A stretch of DNA of 29,542 nucleotides from Clostridiales bacterium UBA7001 (GCA_002449785.1 DJXP01000079.1:1-29542), one strand, 5' to 3'. Shown: positions 1 through 8,612, numbered from the stretch's first letter. A program made the numbers and translations. The notes: generated by a model not told the origin, from the letters alone.

Positions 1-1362
1 AAAATAAAAGAACTTTTAGCAGGAAATATGGAAGCAATAATTTCAGGAGCAGTATCAAGTGGAACTTCATCAATGTCAGATACATTAAAATCAATTGAGG
101 CAGAAGCTATAAATGAAGGAATTAAAGCTGGAACAGACAATGTTGATTTGTCAGGTTTAGATAATATTACAGCAGATAGTGGAAATGTAAGTTTACCAGA
201 TGTTCAAACAAATATTAATGTTAATATTGATATAAATAATATTTTAGCAAATAATAATGAATATCAAGCATTAACAGATGAAGAAAAAGCAATAGTCGAT
301 TCTGCTTTATCTTCAATAAAAAATGAAGTAGAATCAAAAGCAGTTTTAAGTGCAAATTCTCAAGTAGAAAGTATAAAAAATAATATAGTAGAAAATGTAA
401 ATAGTAGTTTAGCACAGGCAAAAGTCAAGGCAGAAGAAACTGCAAAAGCTTCAGCAAAAGAAAAAATAAATTCAGTTGCAAATAGTGTTATACAAAAATC
501 AGCAAAGGCAACTGCTGAAGCATCAGCAAATAAAGTAACTTCAAGTGTTATTCCAAATGCAGTTGAAATTGGAGCAAAAGCATCTGCGGAAGGAATTGCA
601 TCAGCAGTTGCAAATGGTGCAATAGATGATTTATCAGGAAATTATATTTCTCAAATAGTTGGAAATGTTGCTTCATCAGTAGCAAAAGGTGTTGCAAGCA
701 AAATGGTTGGAGAAGTTGCATCAAAAACTGCACAAAAGACAGCAGAGCAAGTAGCTGGAAATGTTGCAGAAGAAGTTGCGGGAAATGTAGCAAATTCAGT
801 TGGTGAAAAAGTTGCTAACTTAACAGCTCAAACTGTTGCAGAAGAAGTTGCAGGAGAAGTTGCATCTCAAACAGCTAAGAAAGTTGCAGTAGAAGTTTCA
901 GGACAAACTGCATATAGTGTTGCAGATACAGTTGCAAATGAGGTAAAAAAAGAAGCTACAAAAACTGTTGAAAGTCAAATGAGTAAATTATTAAATGAAG
1001 GAATTACTCCTCTAGAAGCAGGAATGAAAGAATTAGATAATGGAGTAGGTGCATTAAATTCTGGTGGAAGTGCATTAAAAGATGGAACAAAATCACTAGT
1101 TGATGGACTAAATACATTCAATAATGACGGTATTAAGAAAATAACAAATATTGTTAATAATGATTTAAAAAATGCAAAAACAAGACTTGAAAAACTAAAA
1201 GAATTATCTGATGAATATAATACTTTTGGATCTGATGAACAAAGAGATGGAATAAAATTTATTAGTATTATAGATAGTATTAAAGTAAGTGAAAAAGATG
1301 AAGATAAAAAAGATGTTACTCTAACGACTGAAAATGAAAATACAGGGAAAAAAGATGAATAG
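1..1362 (+). CDS. C-terminal part of an alanine-rich helical envelope protein (YhgE/Pip- or MMPL-like tail)
   Basis: The frame is open from base 1 through the first ATG at 28, so the true start probably lies before the window. The visible part is almost all helical. Residues about 235-315 (counted from ATG 28) carry a four-residue rhythm of small residues (VAxxVAxx), with EEVAG and GNVA units repeated. Residues about 325-365 change to spaced Leu/Gly repeats (LNSGGSALKDGTKSLVDGL). The tail SDEYNTFG...IKFISIIDSI resembles the end of the extracytoplasmic coiled region of YhgE/Pip-like and MMPL/RND-like membrane proteins of clostridia; this is recognised from memory and not aligned. No membrane segment lies in the visible part, so any would be upstream. 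A strong terminator follows at 1404. The exact family is uncertain. Confidence 0.55.
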   Translation, partial: KIKELLAGNMEAIISGAVSSGTSSMSDTLKSIEAEAINEGIKAGTDNVDLSGLDNITADSGNVSLPDVQTNINVNIDINNILANNNEYQALTDEEKAIVDSALSSIKNEVESKAVLSANSQVESIKNNIVENVNSSLAQAKVKAEETAKASAKEKINSVANSVIQKSAKATAEASANKVTSSVIPNAVEIGAKASAEGIASAVANGAIDDLSGNYISQIVGNVASSVAKGVASKMVGEVASKTAQKTAEQVAGNVAEEVAGNVANSVGEKVANLTAQTVAEEVAGEVASQTAKKVAVEVSGQTAYSVADTVANEVKKEATKTVESQMSKLLNEGITPLEAGMKELDNGVGALNSGGSALKDGTKSLVDGLNTFNNDGIKKITNIVNNDLKNAKTRLEKLKELSDEYNTFGSDEQRDGIKFISIIDSIKVSEKDEDKKDVTLTTENENTGKKDE

Positions 1363-1403
1363 TTGAATAACCTTAAACATAAAAATAAAAATGGCTAAAA
1401 AAC

Positions 1404-1437
1404 AAGGTAGTGTTTAAATGAACACTACCTTATTTTT
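1404..1437. terminator. Bidirectional intrinsic terminator between convergent genes
   Basis: A perfect 11-bp stem (1404-1414 with 1421-1431) has a 6-nt loop and is followed by ATTTTTG. The A-rich bases just before it give a U-tract on the other strand. It can therefore end both the upstream plus-strand gene and the minus-strand VirD4-like gene that ends at 1443. Confidence 0.85.
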
Positions 1438-1442
1438 GTATA

Positions 1443-3803
1443 TTAAGATTCTTGATTATTACTATTATTAGTATTAGCAGTTGGCTTTAAATGAAGTATA
1501 GCATCTTCATCATCGAATTTATGGTTGTTATTTGCAGGATTGTGAAGTATTGGATCAATATCATTTGGATTTCCAGTTGAACTTTTAAATTCTGGATTTT
1601 TTATAAAACTCTTTTTACTCGTTTTATCTTCATTTGAAAGTACAGTTCCTGAAAATTTATCAAAATTATATTTTTTTACTTTATGTTTTTCTTTATATTT
1701 TGATTCTAAGAAATCTACTTTTGCTTGACCTACTAAAGATTTTCCTTTTAAGTCTTTGGTTTTATATATAATAGTTTTAAATTTTAAAGCTTGAACTTTT
1801 CCTGCTTTGAAATTCTTTACCCATTCCCACTTAATTCCTTTATAGTTTTTATCATATTCTCCAGTATCAGTATGGTAATCATGAGTGAATATCCAACGTC
1901 TTTTATCTCCAAATTCTTTTTCCCACCAATCATTGTCTTCAGGGGTATTGTTACCAAAAACAATTTTTGTTGTACAGTTTGCTAAAATTGTTTGTCTGAA
2001 ATTAACTTCATCTTTTACACCAAATTGAGATAAATTTTGAGCAGATATAATTGTTCCAACTCTATATTTTCTATATAAAGTAAAAATATCTTCAGTAGCT
2101 TTGCATACAAATGGAGGAAATTCATCAATATATAAGAAGTGAGGAATTCTTGTTTTTTCATTTCCTGGTCTAGATAATACAGATTGTTGCATTAATAATA
2201 AGAAGAATAGTCCGAAACCTCTATGGATACTTGCTCCTAAATCACCTCTACGTGTACAAACTAAAGTAACATCTCCATTAGCTAAAGCATGATCATAGTT
2301 TAAATTATTTGTTCTATTACAAAGGATGGTTCTAACACCAGGGTATCTTAAAAGATTTTCAATTTGAGCGGCAGAACCTTGTAAAAATCTTTCTGTTTCT
2401 TCGCGACCATTTGCGGTTTTATAAAATGTTTTCTTAAAATATCCTAATTGTATTTTATATTGCTCTGCTAAATCAGAGTAAGATTTCATTTTTTCTGCTA
2501 AAACTTCAACTTTATCGAAATCTGTCATTAAGTCCATTAAATCCTCAATAGTTGGAAGTAGGCCATTATTTAATCTAGGATAAGTTTCTTTAAGTAGAAG
2601 AACTAGATTTTCTATTGCTTGTGTAACTGTATTTTCCATAAATGCTTCATCATGTGATGTGAATTGAGGGGTATCTTCAGAAGCATATAATCTTTTTAAA
2701 ATTGAAGAAATAGCAATTGATGTTTTCATTGGATTTGTATAAGCAAATGGGTTTAATCCAATAGAATTAATGTCATTAGGGTCTATTATATTATATTTAA
2801 TTCCATAATTATCAGCTACTTCTTTTATACGTCCGATTGATTCATAATCTGGGGCCATATAAGTTATACCTAGATTTTTATAAACAGAATTTTCTGCTGC
2901 ATAGTTATAGGTTAATTTAGAAAGAAAAGCTTTAAATACTTTTTCTTTACTTTCAACTGGTGTAAGCATATTCAAACTAAAGTTTTCGTTTACATAGTCA
3001 CTAGTATATGGACAATTTAATGTAGCAATATTAGTACGAAGAGCAGCATATCCTAGTTCTTTTGAAGTCTCTCTCCAAAAATATTTCTTTTCTAAATCTC
3101 TTGCAATCATTGGTTCGAATATCATAGAAGTTTTTCCTGAGCCTGAAACTCCAACAACTAACATTGCTTCAAATCTTCTTGCTTCAGGTATTTTTATTGT
3201 GCTTCCAGTTTCATTATCTCTACATAAAAACATTTCGGATGTAAAAGGACCCATTCCAATGCTTTTATCAGATAAATCTATTCCGCCATAATCCCAAATA
3301 GATTCTTTTATGTATAATGTATCATCTACAACAGTAAGAATCCATTTAAATAATGGGAAAAATGTACATACAGGAATGTACCAAGCTATTGCGGAAAATG
3401 CAGGTTTTATTAAATCCATAAATGTTGTGATTATATATGAGTAATTAGGTACTGAAAATAATAATAGCCATCCTAAATGATTAATCCACTGTATAAGCAT
3501 CGATATTCCCACTATATATAAAACAATTGTATATGTATATAAAAATGATAATTTTGTATATTTATCTTTTACAAATTTTGAGGCAAAAGAAAAATAAAAA
3601 GCAAATACCGGACATGCTAAAGCAAAAGTATATTTTATTGGACCCCAATAAGAAACAGATAAACCAGAAAACATAATAAATAATATTTCTGTTATTCTAT
3701 CTACACATATATATACAGAGATTAAGGTTAAGATATATGTTACAAATGTGTTTCTATCTGTTTTTAATTTACTTAAAAATTTATCTATATATTTCATTAC
3801 CAT
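1443..3803 (-). CDS. VirD4/TraG-family type IV coupling ATPase
   Basis: A 786-residue protein of the VirD4/TraG/TraD family, hexameric membrane ATPases that feed DNA or protein into type IV secretion channels. Several hydrophobic segments in the first 160 residues form a membrane anchor. A Walker A motif, GVSGSGKT, is at 218-225 and a Walker B motif, FLYIDE, at 556-561, followed by the typical RKYRVGTIISAQNLSQFG segment. The C-terminal 100 residues are Asn/Lys-rich and probably disordered. The start at 3803 has an AGAGGA site 9 nt upstream; ATG at 3797 is a weaker alternative. No relaxase, VirB4 or other transfer gene is in the window, so its transport partner is unknown. It lies among housekeeping genes, with its own promoter and terminator. 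Confidence 0.88.
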   Translation of the reverse strand: MVMKYIDKFLSKLKTDRNTFVTYILTLISVYICVDRITEILFIMFSGLSVSYWGPIKYTFALACPVFAFYFSFASKFVKDKYTKLSFLYTYTIVLYIVGISMLIQWINHLGWLLLFSVPNYSYIITTFMDLIKPAFSAIAWYIPVCTFFPLFKWILTVVDDTLYIKESIWDYGGIDLSDKSIGMGPFTSEMFLCRDNETGSTIKIPEARRFEAMLVVGVSGSGKTSMIFEPMIARDLEKKYFWRETSKELGYAALRTNIATLNCPYTSDYVNENFSLNMLTPVESKEKVFKAFLSKLTYNYAAENSVYKNLGITYMAPDYESIGRIKEVADNYGIKYNIIDPNDINSIGLNPFAYTNPMKTSIAISSILKRLYASEDTPQFTSHDEAFMENTVTQAIENLVLLLKETYPRLNNGLLPTIEDLMDLMTDFDKVEVLAEKMKSYSDLAEQYKIQLGYFKKTFYKTANGREETERFLQGSAAQIENLLRYPGVRTILCNRTNNLNYDHALANGDVTLVCTRRGDLGASIHRGFGLFFLLLMQQSVLSRPGNEKTRIPHFLYIDEFPPFVCKATEDIFTLYRKYRVGTIISAQNLSQFGVKDEVNFRQTILANCTTKIVFGNNTPEDNDWWEKEFGDKRRWIFTHDYHTDTGEYDKNYKGIKWEWVKNFKAGKVQALKFKTIIYKTKDLKGKSLVGQAKVDFLESKYKEKHKVKKYNFDKFSGTVLSNEDKTSKKSFIKNPEFKSSTGNPNDIDPILHNPANNNHKFDDEDAILHLKPTANTNNSNNQES

Positions 3804-3840
3804 TTTAAATTTTCCTCTTTACATATTTTTATACATTTAT

Positions 3841-3869
3841 ATTATCCTATAAAATCCGAAAAAAATCAA
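3841..3869 (-). promoter_or_regulatory. Sigma-A-type promoter of the VirD4-like gene
   Basis: On the minus strand, TTGATT (3869-3864) is followed after 17 nt by GATAAT (3846-3841), about 38 nt before the start codon at 3803. Confidence 0.55.
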
Positions 3870-3975
3870 GGGTTTGAGCGAATTTTCTATAATAAAAGTG
3901 GTATTTTTTTACAAATTAAATGAATATAAAACTAATAATTTAATAAAATTGTTAATAAAAAAGTAGGAGGAAAAG

Positions 3976-5553
3976 TTGAAACTAAAAATTACTGGTTTTG
4001 CGAGTGGAATTTTATCACTTTTAATATCACAAATACTAATTAAAATATTTGGTGTTATGTATAGCTTATATATGACAAATAAAAGTGGCTTTGGCGATAC
4101 AGGTAATGCTATATATATGAGTGGATATCAAATATATGCTTTATTACTTACAATTTCATCTATTGGTGTTCCAAATAGCATTTCTAAATTAATATCTGAG
4201 AAAGATTCTTTTAAAGATTATAAAAATTCTAATAGAATTTTTTATGTAGGTATATTAATTTTTTCAATAATTGGTTTTATTGGATGTTTGTTTTTATTTA
4301 TTTTTTCGGGACTTATTGCTAATAGAGTCTTATTAATACCAGAAGCTAGATTAAGTTTAATGGTTTTATCTCCAGCGATTCTTTTTGTATCAATCACATC
4401 TGTTATAAGAGGATATTGTAATGGGGAAAAGAAAATACATATAACAGCAAAATCACAATTTTTCGAACAAGTTTTAAAATCCATATTTACAATAGTATTT
4501 GTTGAAATAATATCTAGAAAATCTCCTCAAAATATAGAATTAATCGCTGCTTCAGCAAATTTTGCAACGACAGTAGCTACATTTTTTAGTTTAGTTTTTA
4601 TTATTATTAGTTACAAATTAACTAAAAACAAAGTAGAAAATATAAGAGGATATTATTTTCCAAAAGAAAAAATAAATAATATTATAAAAAACATAATTAG
4701 AATTTCTTTTCCTATCACTTTAAGTGCTATTTTAACTTCTTTTGGAAAAAGTATTGATTCTGTAACAATAGTAAGAATATTGAAAAAATACTTCTCAGAG
4801 GAAATTGCAATAAAAAAATATGGAATAATAAGCTCTAAAGTAGATATTTTAATTAATTTTCCATTATCTTTTAACACTGCAATAACTACTGCATTAATTC
4901 CAGAAATTGCAAGAAAAGTATCTCAAAATGATATCAATGGAGTTATAAATAGAATAAAGTTATCAATTTTTATTAGTTTATTGATATCAATTCCTGCTAC
5001 ATTTGGAATGTTTTTTTATTCTAAAGAAATATTTTTAATTCTTTTTCCAAATGCAATGAGTGGTGCTGAACTATTAAGAGTTGCTTCTATAAGTATTATT
5101 TTTTCGAGTTTAGCACAAACATTAGCTGGAATTTTACAAGGACTAAGTAAAAATAGTATACCATTATATTCTACAGTTATAGGAATAATAAGTAAAATGA
5201 TATGTAATATAGTATTTATTAATATGAATGGAATATATGAAAAAGGAGCTATTATAGGTAATATAAGTTTAAATGTAATTATTTTTTTAATAGAATATAT
5301 GTATTTAGTTAAATTTATAAAAATAGATATGAATGTATTAAACTGTGGATTTCAACCATTATTATTTAGTATAATAATGATAGCTTTTACTAAAAAAGTA
5401 TATCATTTTTTAATAATTGCCTTTACTGAAAAAGTTGCTATTTTAATTAGTATACTAATTTGTGTCATAATATATTTTGGTTTAGTTTTAGTATACTTTG
5501 GAAATCCTTTTTTAAAAAATAACTTTATAGATAAGAAACATGTAAGTACTTAA
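3976..5553 (+). CDS. SpoVB/MurJ-like polysaccharide or lipid flippase (MOP superfamily)
   Basis: A 525-residue polytopic membrane protein with about 12-14 hydrophobic segments. The N-terminal part (GDTGNAIYMSGYQIYALLLT, then SIGVPNSISKLISEK) is characteristic of the SpoVB / PST-type flippase branch, which moves undecaprenyl-linked cell wall or polysaccharide precursors across the membrane. Other family-like signatures are VIRGYCNG (about residue 139) and NFPLSFNTAITTALIPEIA in the middle. The start is TTG at 3976, chosen because AGGAGG (3965-3970) lies 5 nt upstream and no ATG fits. The exact substrate (lipid II, teichoic or capsule precursor) cannot be read from sequence, and SpoVB proper is only one of several paralogues in such genomes. 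Confidence 0.82.
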   Translation: MKLKITGFASGILSLLISQILIKIFGVMYSLYMTNKSGFGDTGNAIYMSGYQIYALLLTISSIGVPNSISKLISEKDSFKDYKNSNRIFYVGILIFSIIGFIGCLFLFIFSGLIANRVLLIPEARLSLMVLSPAILFVSITSVIRGYCNGEKKIHITAKSQFFEQVLKSIFTIVFVEIISRKSPQNIELIAASANFATTVATFFSLVFIIISYKLTKNKVENIRGYYFPKEKINNIIKNIIRISFPITLSAILTSFGKSIDSVTIVRILKKYFSEEIAIKKYGIISSKVDILINFPLSFNTAITTALIPEIARKVSQNDINGVINRIKLSIFISLLISIPATFGMFFYSKEIFLILFPNAMSGAELLRVASISIIFSSLAQTLAGILQGLSKNSIPLYSTVIGIISKMICNIVFINMNGIYEKGAIIGNISLNVIIFLIEYMYLVKFIKIDMNVLNCGFQPLLFSIIMIAFTKKVYHFLIIAFTEKVAILISILICVIIYFGLVLVYFGNPFLKNNFIDKKHVST

Positions 5554-5713
5554 AATACTGAATTTTGGCTTTGGTACATACCTGAAAATACTAAAAAATA
5601 AAACTTTTTTTGAAAAAAAAAAGGATTTTAGCATATTTTGGCGAATAGAATTATTGTAGAGCTAATAAATACTAAGTTTCTACATAAAACAAACTATTAG
5701 GAGGTAATTTAAA

Positions 5714-5992
5714 ATGAACAAAGCTGAATTAATCGCAGCAGTAGCTGCAAAAACAGGAGAAACAAAAAAATCTGCAGAAGAATTTGTTAACGCATTTGTT
5801 GGTGTAGTTACAGATTCATTAGTAAAAGGTGAAAAAGTTCAATTAGTTGGATTTGGATCTTTCGAAGTAAGAAAAAGAGCAGCTAGAAAAGGAAGAAATC
5901 CACAAACAAAAGAAGAAATAAAAATACCTGCATCAAAAGCTCCAGTTTTCAAAGCTGGTAAAGCATTAAAAGAATTAGTAAATAAAAAATAA
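5714..5992 (+). CDS. hup: HU-family DNA-binding protein
   Basis: A 92-residue histone-like protein that forms dimers, bends DNA and compacts the nucleoid. It shows the full HU signature: MNKAELIAAVA at the start, VGFGSFEVRKRAARKGRNPQT in the beta arm (around residues 45-65) and the closing PAFKAGK-like segment VFKAGKALKELVN. Length is normal for the family (about 90). AGGAGG lies 7-8 nt before the ATG. It is transcribed alone and ends at a strong terminator. A weak promoter-like pair, TTGAAA at 5610 and TATTTT at 5634 with an 18-nt spacer, lies upstream but is not convincing. Confidence 0.97.
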   Translation: MNKAELIAAVAAKTGETKKSAEEFVNAFVGVVTDSLVKGEKVQLVGFGSFEVRKRAARKGRNPQTKEEIKIPASKAPVFKAGKALKELVNKK

Positions 5993-6023
5993 GGTTTATA
6001 TATAAATCTATATGAATTCATAG

Positions 6024-6057
6024 AACAAGATAAGAAGTTTTCTTATCTTGTTTTTTT
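6024..6057 (+). terminator. Intrinsic terminator after HU
   Basis: A perfect 13-bp stem (6024-6036 with 6040-6052) has a 3-nt loop and is followed by a run of T. Confidence 0.92.
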
Positions 6058-6155
6058 GTATTCAAAAAGTATTATAAATGTAATATTAATTTATTGGTAA
6101 ATTAATTTTTTTAATAATATAATATAAAAAACACAAAAGATATGAGGTGAATAAT

Positions 6156-6593
6156 TTGGAAAAATTTGAAGTCGTATTTTTAGATGATGATAACGAAACT
6201 ATTTTGGATAAACAATTAGTAGATAAAGGAGCTTCAGTTAAATATAATGGTCCAACTCCTGAAAAAGATGTAATTAATGGGATTAAATATGTTTTTGCAG
6301 GTTGGACAAATGAAGAAAAACTTGAAAATGTTGAGGAAAACTTGATTCTAGTTGCTAAATATGCAGATGAAGATAGTACGCATAATATTGAAGATGATTT
6401 ATTTAATGCAACACTTGAATCTACTAAGAAAATGGAATTAAATGCTACTATTTCTGCAGGTAATAAACTATCTGAACAAAAATTAGCTTTGGAAAAAGAT
6501 GGCAGAACACCTGAAGAAATAGTTGAAGATGTTATAAAAAATGGTAAAACAGAATTAAGAGATCAAAATAGCAAAGAAGATATTGAAAGATAA
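6156..6593 (+). CDS. Hypothetical protein with an InlB B-repeat-like domain
   Basis: About 145 residues. The first 65 or so (FEVVFLDDDNETILDKQLV, then the GASVKYNG, YVFAGW and LILVAKY segments) follow the pattern of the InlB B-repeat / Flg_new beta-grasp domain (V-F-D-D, a middle Gly, FxGW, then AxY). The rest is charged and helical. No signal peptide or membrane segment is seen, which is odd because this domain is normally extracellular. The start is taken as TTG 6156 because GAGGTGA (6145-6151) is a ribosome site at the right distance; the GTG at 6147 lies inside that site. A gene with its own strong SD follows at once, so the two probably form an operon. Function unknown. Confidence 0.7.
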   Translation: MEKFEVVFLDDDNETILDKQLVDKGASVKYNGPTPEKDVINGIKYVFAGWTNEEKLENVEENLILVAKYADEDSTHNIEDDLFNATLESTKKMELNATISAGNKLSEQKLALEKDGRTPEEIVEDVIKNGKTELRDQNSKEDIER

Positions 6594-6624
6594 AAACAAA
6601 AGAAAAGATTTGGAGGTTAGAGCA

Positions 6625-7185
6625 ATGAGTGTAGTTATTACTATTGATGATATTCATGCTTATTCAGAAGTAAATTATATTATAAGTCATATGAATGAAA
6701 AGTATATAAAAATGCTTCCTCAGCAATTAGTTTATTTTTTTGAAAGTTATCGTGACCCAGAATTTAGCGTGAAAATTAATCCACATTTGCCACTTGAAAA
6801 TCAAGGATTACAAAGATATTCTTTAGAAATAATTGCTATATTACATTTAAAGTATTGGTGTGAAAATGAAGAGAGAAAAAAAGAGTTGTATAATATTATG
6901 CTTAATAATGAAAATAATATAGTTCAAAATCTGAAATATAGAACTAATATTGAAGAACTATTTAATAATTTTCAAGATGATGAAATTATTAAAAGTGATA
7001 ATATAGACTATTCAATACCTAAAGGCGTACAAAAATATGATAGTTATTCTAAAGAAAATGATGATATTAAGGATTACACAGATGTTGTGGAAGATGATGA
7101 GGAAGTAATTTTGCCAACTAATAAAGAAAACAAAAATTGGTTTTTAAAACTAGTTGAAAAAATATCTAATTTTTTTAAAAAATAG
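6625..7185 (+). CDS. Hypothetical acidic protein with a C-terminal amphipathic helix
   Basis: 186 residues from ATG 6625, chosen because GGAGGT (6612-6617) lies 7 nt upstream; an earlier TTG at 6583 has no SD and overlaps the previous gene. The N-terminal half is compact and helical (MNEKYIKMLPQQLVYFFES, then LPLENQGLQRYSLEIIAIL, then LKYWC). An acidic linker (residues about 120-165) follows, and the end is a Trp/Phe/Lys-rich amphipathic helix (NWFLKLVEKISNFFKK) that could bind membrane. The two halves look like a folded domain tethered to a membrane-surface helix, but no family could be named. It is probably co-transcribed with the preceding gene. Confidence 0.7.
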   Translation: MSVVITIDDIHAYSEVNYIISHMNEKYIKMLPQQLVYFFESYRDPEFSVKINPHLPLENQGLQRYSLEIIAILHLKYWCENEERKKELYNIMLNNENNIVQNLKYRTNIEELFNNFQDDEIIKSDNIDYSIPKGVQKYDSYSKENDDIKDYTDVVEDDEEVILPTNKENKNWFLKLVEKISNFFKK

Positions 7186-7213
7186 TGTTATATTAAAAAA
7201 TTTTGAATATGTC

Positions 7214-7242
7214 TTGACAAATTGATAAAAAAGTAGTAATAT
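7214..7242 (+). promoter_or_regulatory. Promoter of the infC-rpmI-rplT operon
   Basis: TTGACA (7214-7219), a 17-nt spacer and TATAAT-like TAATAT (7237-7242) form a near-consensus sigma-A promoter. It produces a leader of about 160 nt before infC. Confidence 0.85.
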
Positions 7243-7248
7243 ATTTAT

Positions 7249-7395
7249 GTTTTAAAAAGAAGATTCATGTCTCACCTTATCTTAAGCTATGAGCATAAGG
7301 TTGTGTAAAATAATAAATATATACTTAATTATTTGTATTTTATGAAATTAGAATGAATTTGACTTTTAAAACAAGTCAAATTTTTTTTTATTAAT
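7249..7395 (+). ncRNA. Ribosomal-protein leader (L20-type attenuator) of the IF3 operon
   Basis: The leader holds a first hairpin (ACCTTAT around 7275 pairing with ATAAGGT around 7296) and ends in a perfect 10-bp terminator stem (7356-7365 with 7373-7382) plus nine T. A terminator before infC is the known arrangement in Firmicutes, where ribosomal protein L20 binds the leader and causes early termination. The L20 assignment rests on this synteny; the binding site itself was not matched to a model. Confidence 0.65.
7356..7389 (+). terminator. Attenuator terminator in the infC leader
   Basis: A 10-bp perfect stem with a TTAAAAC loop and a T9 tract, located between the promoter and the infC ribosome binding site. 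Confidence 0.88.
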
Positions 7396-7410
7396 TGGAG
7401 GTGTTTTACT

Positions 7411-7920
7411 ATAAAACAAGAATTGCCTATAAATGGACAAATCAAAGAAAAAGAAGTACAATTAATCGGTGAAAATGGAGAAAAATTAGGGGTTTTACCA
7501 ATTCAAAAAGCTTTGGAAATAGCAGATGATAAAAATTTGGATTTAGTCTTAGTTGCCCCAAATAGCAAGCCAGTTGTTTGTAAATTAATGAATTATGGAA
7601 AATACAAATTTGAGCAAGCAAAAAAAGAGAAAGAATCAAGAAAAAATCAAAAGGCTGTTGAACTTAAAGAGATTAGAGTAACACCAAATATTGGTGAACA
7701 TGACTTTGGATTTAAAAGTAAAAATGCAAGATCTTTTTTGGAGTCTGGAAATAAGGTAAAATTTACAGTTAGATTTAGAGGAAGAGAGCTTAATAATGTA
7801 AAAGCTGGAGAAGTGGTTTTAAATAAATTTATTGAAGATTTGTCAGATATTTCAACAGTTGAAAAGAAACCATTTTTAGAAGGTAAAACTATGTTTATAA
7901 TTTTAACAAAAAAAATATAA
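7411..7920 (+). CDS. infC: Translation initiation factor IF-3, with ATA start codon
   Basis: IF-3 binds the 30S subunit, blocks premature 50S joining and checks the start codon. The family pattern is complete: the N-terminal domain with GVLPIQKALEIA and LDLVLVAPNSKPVVCKLMNY, a Lys-rich linker, and a C-terminal domain with KEIRVTPNIGEHDF, VKFTVRFRGRE and the EKKP segment. Starting at the first standard codon (TTG 7423) would remove the usual N-terminal residues before LPIN and leave the SD GGAGGTG (7396-7402) 20 nt away. ATA at 7411 lies 8 nt from that SD and gives (M)KQELPING, as expected. Rare start codons (AUU in several species) are established for infC and let IF-3 repress its own synthesis. 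Length 169 residues, normal. Confidence 0.95.
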   Translation: MKQELPINGQIKEKEVQLIGENGEKLGVLPIQKALEIADDKNLDLVLVAPNSKPVVCKLMNYGKYKFEQAKKEKESRKNQKAVELKEIRVTPNIGEHDFGFKSKNARSFLESGNKVKFTVRFRGRELNNVKAGEVVLNKFIEDLSDISTVEKKPFLEGKTMFIILTKKI

Positions 7921-7942
7921 AAATATGAAGGGAGATTTCAAA

Positions 7943-8146
7943 ATGCCAAAATTAAAAACAAATAAAGCTGCAAAGAAAAGATATTCTTATACAGCTCAAG
8001 ACAAAGTAAAAAGAACAAAAGCTAATAGAAGACACCGTCTAGCTACAAAAACAGCAAGACAAAGAAAAGGTGGAAAAGTTCAAAACGCTTATGCAGATAA
8101 AACTGTTGTAGCAGGAATTAAAAAATTATTACCATATGGTAACTAG
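7943..8146 (+). CDS. rpmI: Ribosomal protein L35 (bL35)
   Basis: A 67-residue, strongly basic protein of the large subunit. It opens with MPKLKTNKAAKKRY and contains RHRLATKTARQRK, the usual bL35 pattern. The start is ATG 7943 because GAAGGGAG (7927-7934) precedes it; the earlier in-frame ATG at 7925 lies before that SD. It sits 22 nt after infC and 31 nt before rplT, in the conserved operon order. Confidence 0.97.
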   Translation: MPKLKTNKAAKKRYSYTAQDKVKRTKANRRHRLATKTARQRKGGKVQNAYADKTVVAGIKKLLPYGN

Positions 8147-8177
8147 AATTAAAGAGTAGAAAAGGAGATGAAAATAA

Positions 8178-8528
8178 ATGGCAAGAGTAAAAACAGCAAG
8201 AACAACTAGAGCAAGACATAAAAAAGTTTTAAAACAAGCAAAAGGATACTATGGTGCAAAACATTATAGATATAGAACAGCTAAACAAGCTGTTATGAAA
8301 TCAGGAATGTATGCATATGTTGGTAGAAAAGATAAAAAATCTAATTTTAGAAAATTATGGATAACAAGAATTAATGCAGCAGCTAGAATGAATGGATTAA
8401 CATATAGTAGATTAATATCTGGACTTAAAAAAGCTGGTGTTACAATTAATAGAAAAATGCTAGCAGAAATTGCTGTATCTGATAGTAAAGCTTTTACAGA
8501 ACTTGCAGAAATAGCAAAAAAAGCATAA
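8178..8528 (+). CDS. rplT: Ribosomal protein L20 (bL20)
   Basis: A 116-residue basic protein needed for early assembly of the 50S subunit. Diagnostic segments are ARTTRARHKKVLKQAKGYYG at the N-terminus, LWITRINAAAR in the middle and NRKMLAEIA near the end. AAAGGAG lies 10 nt before the ATG. In Firmicutes the same protein represses this operon through the leader upstream of infC. A long hairpin terminator follows directly. Confidence 0.98.
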   Translation: MARVKTARTTRARHKKVLKQAKGYYGAKHYRYRTAKQAVMKSGMYAYVGRKDKKSNFRKLWITRINAAARMNGLTYSRLISGLKKAGVTINRKMLAEIAVSDSKAFTELAEIAKKA

Positions 8529-8544
8529 GTTATGATGTATATAA

Positions 8545-8590
8545 AAAAAAAGAAGTATATATTTTTCTTAAAATATATACTTCTTTTTTT
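8545..8590. terminator. Terminator after rplT
   Basis: A perfect stem of at least 14 bp (8551-8564 with 8571-8584), flanked by an A-run and a T-run that extend the pairing. It can also serve the minus-strand gene ending at 8613. Confidence 0.9.
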
Positions 8591-8612
8591 ATATCTAAGT
8601 TTTATTAATTTT

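Noticed and set aside
221..793. Leucine/histidine-rich open frames on the minus strand in the first gene
   Set aside because: By-products of the GCA/GTT-rich repeat codons on the coding strand.
5581..5713. Riboswitch or second attenuator upstream of HU
   Set aside because: No stable stem or T-tract terminator could be built; only a weak promoter-like pair is present.
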